Below, piece after piece: positions 5,801 to 7,695 of a stretch of 7,695 bases of DNA. The DNA comes from Chromatiales bacterium. Lineage in GTDB: Bacteria > Pseudomonadota > Gammaproteobacteria > SZUA-152. The stretch is taken from contig JALTPW010000863.1 of the NCBI GenBank assembly GCA_026999335.1, positions 1 to 7,695 of the forward strand. The letters run 5' to 3'. Position 1 is the first letter of the stretch. Each line of letters opens with the position of its first letter. The notes below the pieces were generated by a model. The model did no database searches, was not told the origin of the DNA, and saw nothing but the letters and a program-made list of their open reading frames with translations. Position numbers and translations under genes: made by a program.

Positions 5801-7071
5801 GATTCTGAGTCGTTGCTTGTCGCCAACAGGCGCAGGGCATAGGGGTCGAGCGCGCGCGAGCGGTCCAGAAGCCGCTGCAGGAAAAGCGCCTCCTGGCGTT
5901 CGCTGGCTGGAGGACGGCTGCGCCGATCAGCCAAGTCAGTCAGTACATCGAGCCCCTCCTCCAGATCGGGATTGGCGCGTCGCAGGGCGGCAGTCCACAA
6001 TTTCCAGTTTGGATGGAGCTTGTCCGTTGCTGTAGGTGAAAGCCACAGGGTCTGGTCCTTGGGTGGGCGCCGGTTGTTTTGGTCTTCGTAGGGTGGAATG
6101 GTGTCGGCGGGATCGTGGTTGAGAAGAAAGTCCAGAATGTTCTCGGATTCGTCCAGCGCCTTGAGGGCGCGTCGCCGGGCGCCACGTTGTTTCTCATCTT
6201 CGGGGCGCAATGCCAGTAACCAACGGCGCAGGATGTGGTGCAGGCGTGGCGCATCCCAGCGATCGCCGCTGGCCATGCCCGGGTCGTTGAAGTACCAGCG
6301 CAATGGGCGCAACTGCAGGTTGGAGACATGGCCAATGAGATGCGCCATTTGCTCGGCTTTGACTGATGCGCTGGAAAAGAGCTGCGCTAAGCGCTCATCC
6401 CTGGTGAGATCGTGGGAGATATTGTCGAGGTATTCGAGGCGGTGGCGATTTCCTTTACGTTCCCGCTGGACGGCTACCAGTGCGTCACGCATTACCGCCC
6501 AGGCGTCGGTGACCCTGTCCTTTTCCCATTTATCCATGTCTTTGGGGAGGTTGCGTTTGAATTCCCGTTTTCCAGGGGTGGTAAATACTTCGCTGCTGAG
6601 AAGGGACTGGCTCGTTTCAACATCCTGCAGGATCTCATCGAGCCGTATGGAGAGTGGTGTGACGGAATCGAATACGTCCGGAAATTGCTCGGCAAACCAG
6701 TCCGGTGGACAGCCATCCAGAGGCTGTAAATCCAATTCCACCTGAAGGCGGTTATAGCCGCGTCTCTTGAGGTAGCCATTGAGGCGGTTCCACTGTTCCG
6801 GATTCGGTTGCAGATTCAGGGCATGGACGAGCAGCAGGCTCAGCAGACGGCGCGCCAGTTTACGCCGTTTGTTGTTGCGCACGAGATGGCGGCGTTGTGT
6901 GCGGGGGCGCTGGCTCCATACCATGTCGCTGCCTTCCTGGGGGAGGCATAAGATAAGGGCTTCGCGATGACTGTGTGCGGGATCTTCTCCCTGCTCGTAA
7001 TGAGCCATAAAAAGTCCCGTATATTTACCACCCAGATCAATGGCAATTGGTGACAAGATTTGATTAGCCAT
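2818..7071 (-). CDS. cas9: CRISPR effector nuclease Cas9, type II-B
   Basis: A Cas9 of about 1417 residues, the RNA-guided DNA nuclease that uses the crRNA-tracrRNA pair. Residue numbers count from the chosen ATG. RuvC-I is near the start (PIAIDLGGKYTG, catalytic D12). An arginine-rich bridge helix follows at about 57-76 (RRHLVRNNKRRKLARR). A long helical recognition lobe reaches to about 680. RuvC-II is at 690-701 (LLIPILVEENRF, catalytic E697 or its neighbour). The HNH domain at about 745-797 has the DHIVPRS motif with H763, N780 in FNNEANL, and KGNQQKG. RuvC-III has SHAVDAL (H941, D944). The rest is the C-terminal guide- and PAM-binding region. All nuclease residues are present, so it should cut both strands. 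The N-terminus and RuvC-II are of the II-B type. Length is close to the shorter II-B enzymes (Wolinella, Legionella, about 1370-1410 from memory) and well below F. novicida (1629). A GTG three codons upstream is also open, but GGAG lies only 1 nt from it and 10 nt from this ATG, so the ATG is preferred. Confidence 0.97.
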   Translation of the reverse strand: MANQILSPIAIDLGGKYTGLFMAHYEQGEDPAHSHREALILCLPQEGSDMVWSQRPRTQRRHLVRNNKRRKLARRLLSLLLVHALNLQPNPEQWNRLNGYLKRRGYNRLQVELDLQPLDGCPPDWFAEQFPDVFDSVTPLSIRLDEILQDVETSQSLLSSEVFTTPGKREFKRNLPKDMDKWEKDRVTDAWAVMRDALVAVQRERKGNRHRLEYLDNISHDLTRDERLAQLFSSASVKAEQMAHLIGHVSNLQLRPLRWYFNDPGMASGDRWDAPRLHHILRRWLLALRPEDEKQRGARRRALKALDESENILDFLLNHDPADTIPPYEDQNNRRPPKDQTLWLSPTATDKLHPNWKLWTAALRRANPDLEEGLDVLTDLADRRSRPPASERQEALFLQRLLDRSRALDPYALRLLATSNDSESAQAARDQLGRDLGSQHLDAFLKFARDYYDEIQLARQGLWQPDDTRLLERADLNPPHKSRILHLLVGNLLGEPVDRWSEDRLGYFRSEAWDKPFKGRSTPRSVAARWVELHKNWGNLLADQLRRLVYRHDKLGQKPDEWKKEEKDLWKQRENALLAIDHIAAWLGHDEKRKTYYANPWTLIQLYNLLEKDSHGFSRTTLAAHIENAWRMTKVRSEDGQESARCSRLSSDTVRPFDGVLRRLLERQASAIARAKLAQILKLTDTDRELLIPILVEENRFTFTLGIKELKKRRDNKLQKILSERRAQQDQEWQAKMARIRAASRNICPYTGETIGEDGEYDHIVPRSASRDRAGTVFNNEANLIWCSRKGNQQKGDKRYTLTQLAPAYLERQFGSADADTVRAQLQRAIDTLPDGFLFQELSEEQQRAVRHALFLDASDPAWQKVARSLAEQQKARVNGTQAWLARRIITLMGRELGARGIAHRFLVQRVDGRQVHDVRRLLGEALPRLAKRDPQPVSSHAVDALCILAASVTDETIAERLTLPTTLLEDPDWLATFLPDSIVLDPIQRRPAYRKDNISAQALFNERIYAERFLPIWVHEGTLHFGFDLADNILTLDRKHAPFWLERLWPMLRRADGQAPEGNPDSLLQSEQTLRFIIDRDAAFTHLHRVAKEPAEACDLELADLLDGLSYFVQKLELRKVFGDNNAKCKKREDVLKEKDFTVKFNCGPCKGRQHGRVQGKLRLPVMDDWDRFLTHLDSQGHFQPGEDLPDADTWQRICAGYFRDTGNRDPKRKHQGTRRQYSLPRVVAPAGKLFRVRRKTAGGESLWQLLAANGSPSCGFAIRDGKVCWNEAVVLAPLAQSPDLVMRGARHTPPAEDIAWFDEWRDLPAPKPLETLAMAPGTEGRAYLRLTIPWETFRVWADPGVMVPFDLPATLNVDAAKFEKAHGLTLLGKPRSGQIMIQELGPVIRVQYTVESTKAEMKRAWEAAPPDTPKT

Positions 7072-7081
7072 TTGGTTCACA

Positions 7082-7085
7082 CTCC
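7082..7085 (-). promoter_or_regulatory. Ribosome binding site of cas9
   Basis: GGAG on the minus strand lies 10 nt before the ATG at 7071 and only 1 nt before the upstream GTG at 7080. It therefore favours the ATG start, although 10 nt is slightly long. Confidence 0.5.
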
Positions 7086-7104
7086 GTTGTTTGGGTTCGT
7101 ATAC

Positions 7105-7129
7105 GCTTCACATTCTGAAGCTACAGAAT
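7105..7129. repeat. Overlapping inverted repeats in the cas9 leader
   Basis: GCTTCA (7105-7110) and TGAAGC (7116-7121) form one perfect palindrome with a 5-bp centre. ATTCTG (7112-7117) and CAGAAT (7124-7129) form a second that overlaps the first. They lie between the likely cas9 promoter and the ribosome site. They could be an operator or mutually exclusive mRNA hairpins. Confidence 0.4.
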
Positions 7130-7165
7130 ATCCCACATCGTAATAGGGTTGTAGTCAAAATCCAA
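7127..7165 (-). promoter_or_regulatory. Probable cas9 operon promoter region
   Basis: On the minus strand TTGACT (7153-7158) matches five of six -35 bases, but its best -10, GATATT (7127-7132), is 20 bp away. An alternative is TTGGAT (7160-7165) with TACGAT (7137-7142) at 17 bp. Neither is strong, but a promoter for the operon is expected within this leader. The segment also contains the repeat-like TGTGGGATA (7129-7137, minus strand). Confidence 0.28.
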
Positions 7166-7643
7166 CAGCCAAAGAAGTCCAAAGGGCGACATTCCTTTCA
7201 TGGGGGAACTTTGTGTGGGGCCAATGGCGTGTTTCTTAGGCACGCGCTGATCCATGGCTTGGCGGATGACACGGAGCGCGTCTCAAACAGCCAGAATGCG
7301 CTGAGATGTTATGACGACTGTCCCGAGCTTGCTTCGCTCTGACGAAGGAAGAGGGGGGGTTAGGTGGCGGACTTCTACTGGATATTGCCGCACATTTTCA
7401 GGGAAGTGAGTGTTGACAGCAAACTCCCTGTACGGGTAGTCTAAAATTATGAATCTGTTCAAAGGCACAATCCTTACTGTTCGCTCCATGCGACTGTGGT
7501 GGAAACCCTGTTTCCATCCCGGTCTGTGCTGAATCAGGTTCATACGTCTTAACAACTCAGGGCAGCCGCGGATCTCGCCGCAACCGCTGTCCTGAATCCC
7601 CGCCGCCAGATCCCGGTTTCCCTGTACAACAAGGGAGATCTAC
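7166..7643. other. Intergenic stretch without a convincing gene
   Basis: Between the cas9 promoter region and the possible gene at the right edge I recognise no RNA gene, transposon end or protein family. The open frames here (one of 83 codons on +, from 7091 to 7342; one of 90 codons on -, 7283-7555, with a TTG start) have no recognisable motif and no good ribosome site. A perfect -35 hexamer TTGACA lies at 7413-7418 on the + strand with a poor TAGTCT 18 bp downstream. It is flanked by 6-bp inverted arms CAGGGA (7399-7404) and TCCCTG (7425-7430). This could serve the gene at the right edge. Confidence 0.5.
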
Positions 7644-7695
7644 GTGGATAGAGTACAAGCGGCATCCCGCCAGTATCTGCTTGGCAGTCTCATGG
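7644..7695 (+). CDS. Possible 5' end of a hypothetical gene, cut by the window edge
   Basis: A GTG codon is preceded by AAGGGAG with ideal 6-nt spacing, and the frame stays open to the end of the window (17 codons, beginning VDRVQAASRQYLLGSLM). The fragment is too short to assign to a family. It is read away from cas9, so it is not part of the cas operon. The good ribosome site is the main support. A chance open frame in GC-rich DNA is a real alternative. Confidence 0.3.
   Translation, partial: MDRVQAASRQYLLGSLM

Noticed and set aside
7078..7080. GTG as the cas9 start
   Set aside because: The only ribosome-site-like sequence is 1 nt away, too close; the ATG at 7071 fits better.
7091..7342. 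83-codon + strand frame overlapping the cas9 leader
   Set aside because: It runs through the cas9 promoter region, lacks a ribosome site and shows no motif.
7283..7555. 90-codon minus-strand frame right of cas9
   Set aside because: It has a TTG start, no clear ribosome site and no recognisable family, so I treat it as chance.

Overview
The window is almost entirely one type II-B CRISPR-Cas locus. From left to right it holds a CRISPR array (nine identical 37-bp repeats, eight complete spacers), a short AT-rich non-coding stretch with a tracrRNA gene, then cas4, cas2, cas1 and cas9 on the minus strand. The last ~600 bp beyond cas9 contain no convincing complete gene. A type II-B system with Cas4 and a Cas9 of about 1417 residues points to a proteobacterium. 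The GC-rich coding sequence fits a gamma- or betaproteobacterium other than Francisella, but I cannot name the organism.

Layout. Positions 37-651 are the array, which is transcribed rightward. This orientation comes from an anti-repeat on the + strand at 775-800 that can form about 21 base pairs with the first 23 nt of the repeat. The tracrRNA (about 745-859) also runs rightward and ends in a strong intrinsic terminator 5 bp past the cas4 stop codon. The cas operon is read leftward as cas9-cas1-cas2-cas4. cas2 starts 5 bp after cas1 ends, and cas2 and cas4 overlap by 20 bp. A 75-bp gap with a possible internal promoter separates cas9 from cas1. The operon and the two non-coding RNA units therefore converge near 860.

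How it works together (established for the family). Cas1-Cas2, with the Cas4 nuclease, capture and trim new spacers. The array transcript pairs with tracrRNA, is processed by host RNase III, and loads into Cas9, which cuts matching DNA with its HNH and RuvC nuclease sites. All expected catalytic residues are visible in Cas9, Cas1, Cas2 and Cas4, so the system looks intact.

Most interesting for follow-up: (i) a degenerate repeat-like segment between the array and the tracrRNA, where F. novicida carries its scaRNA; (ii) a 15-of-17 match between the tracrRNA body and the cas9-cas1 intergenic segment, overlapping a possible cas1 promoter; (iii) a weaker repeat/anti-repeat-like segment in the cas9 leader. 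Together they raise the possibility that the RNA components regulate their own operon. This is inference only. The core system itself is a known type, not a new one.
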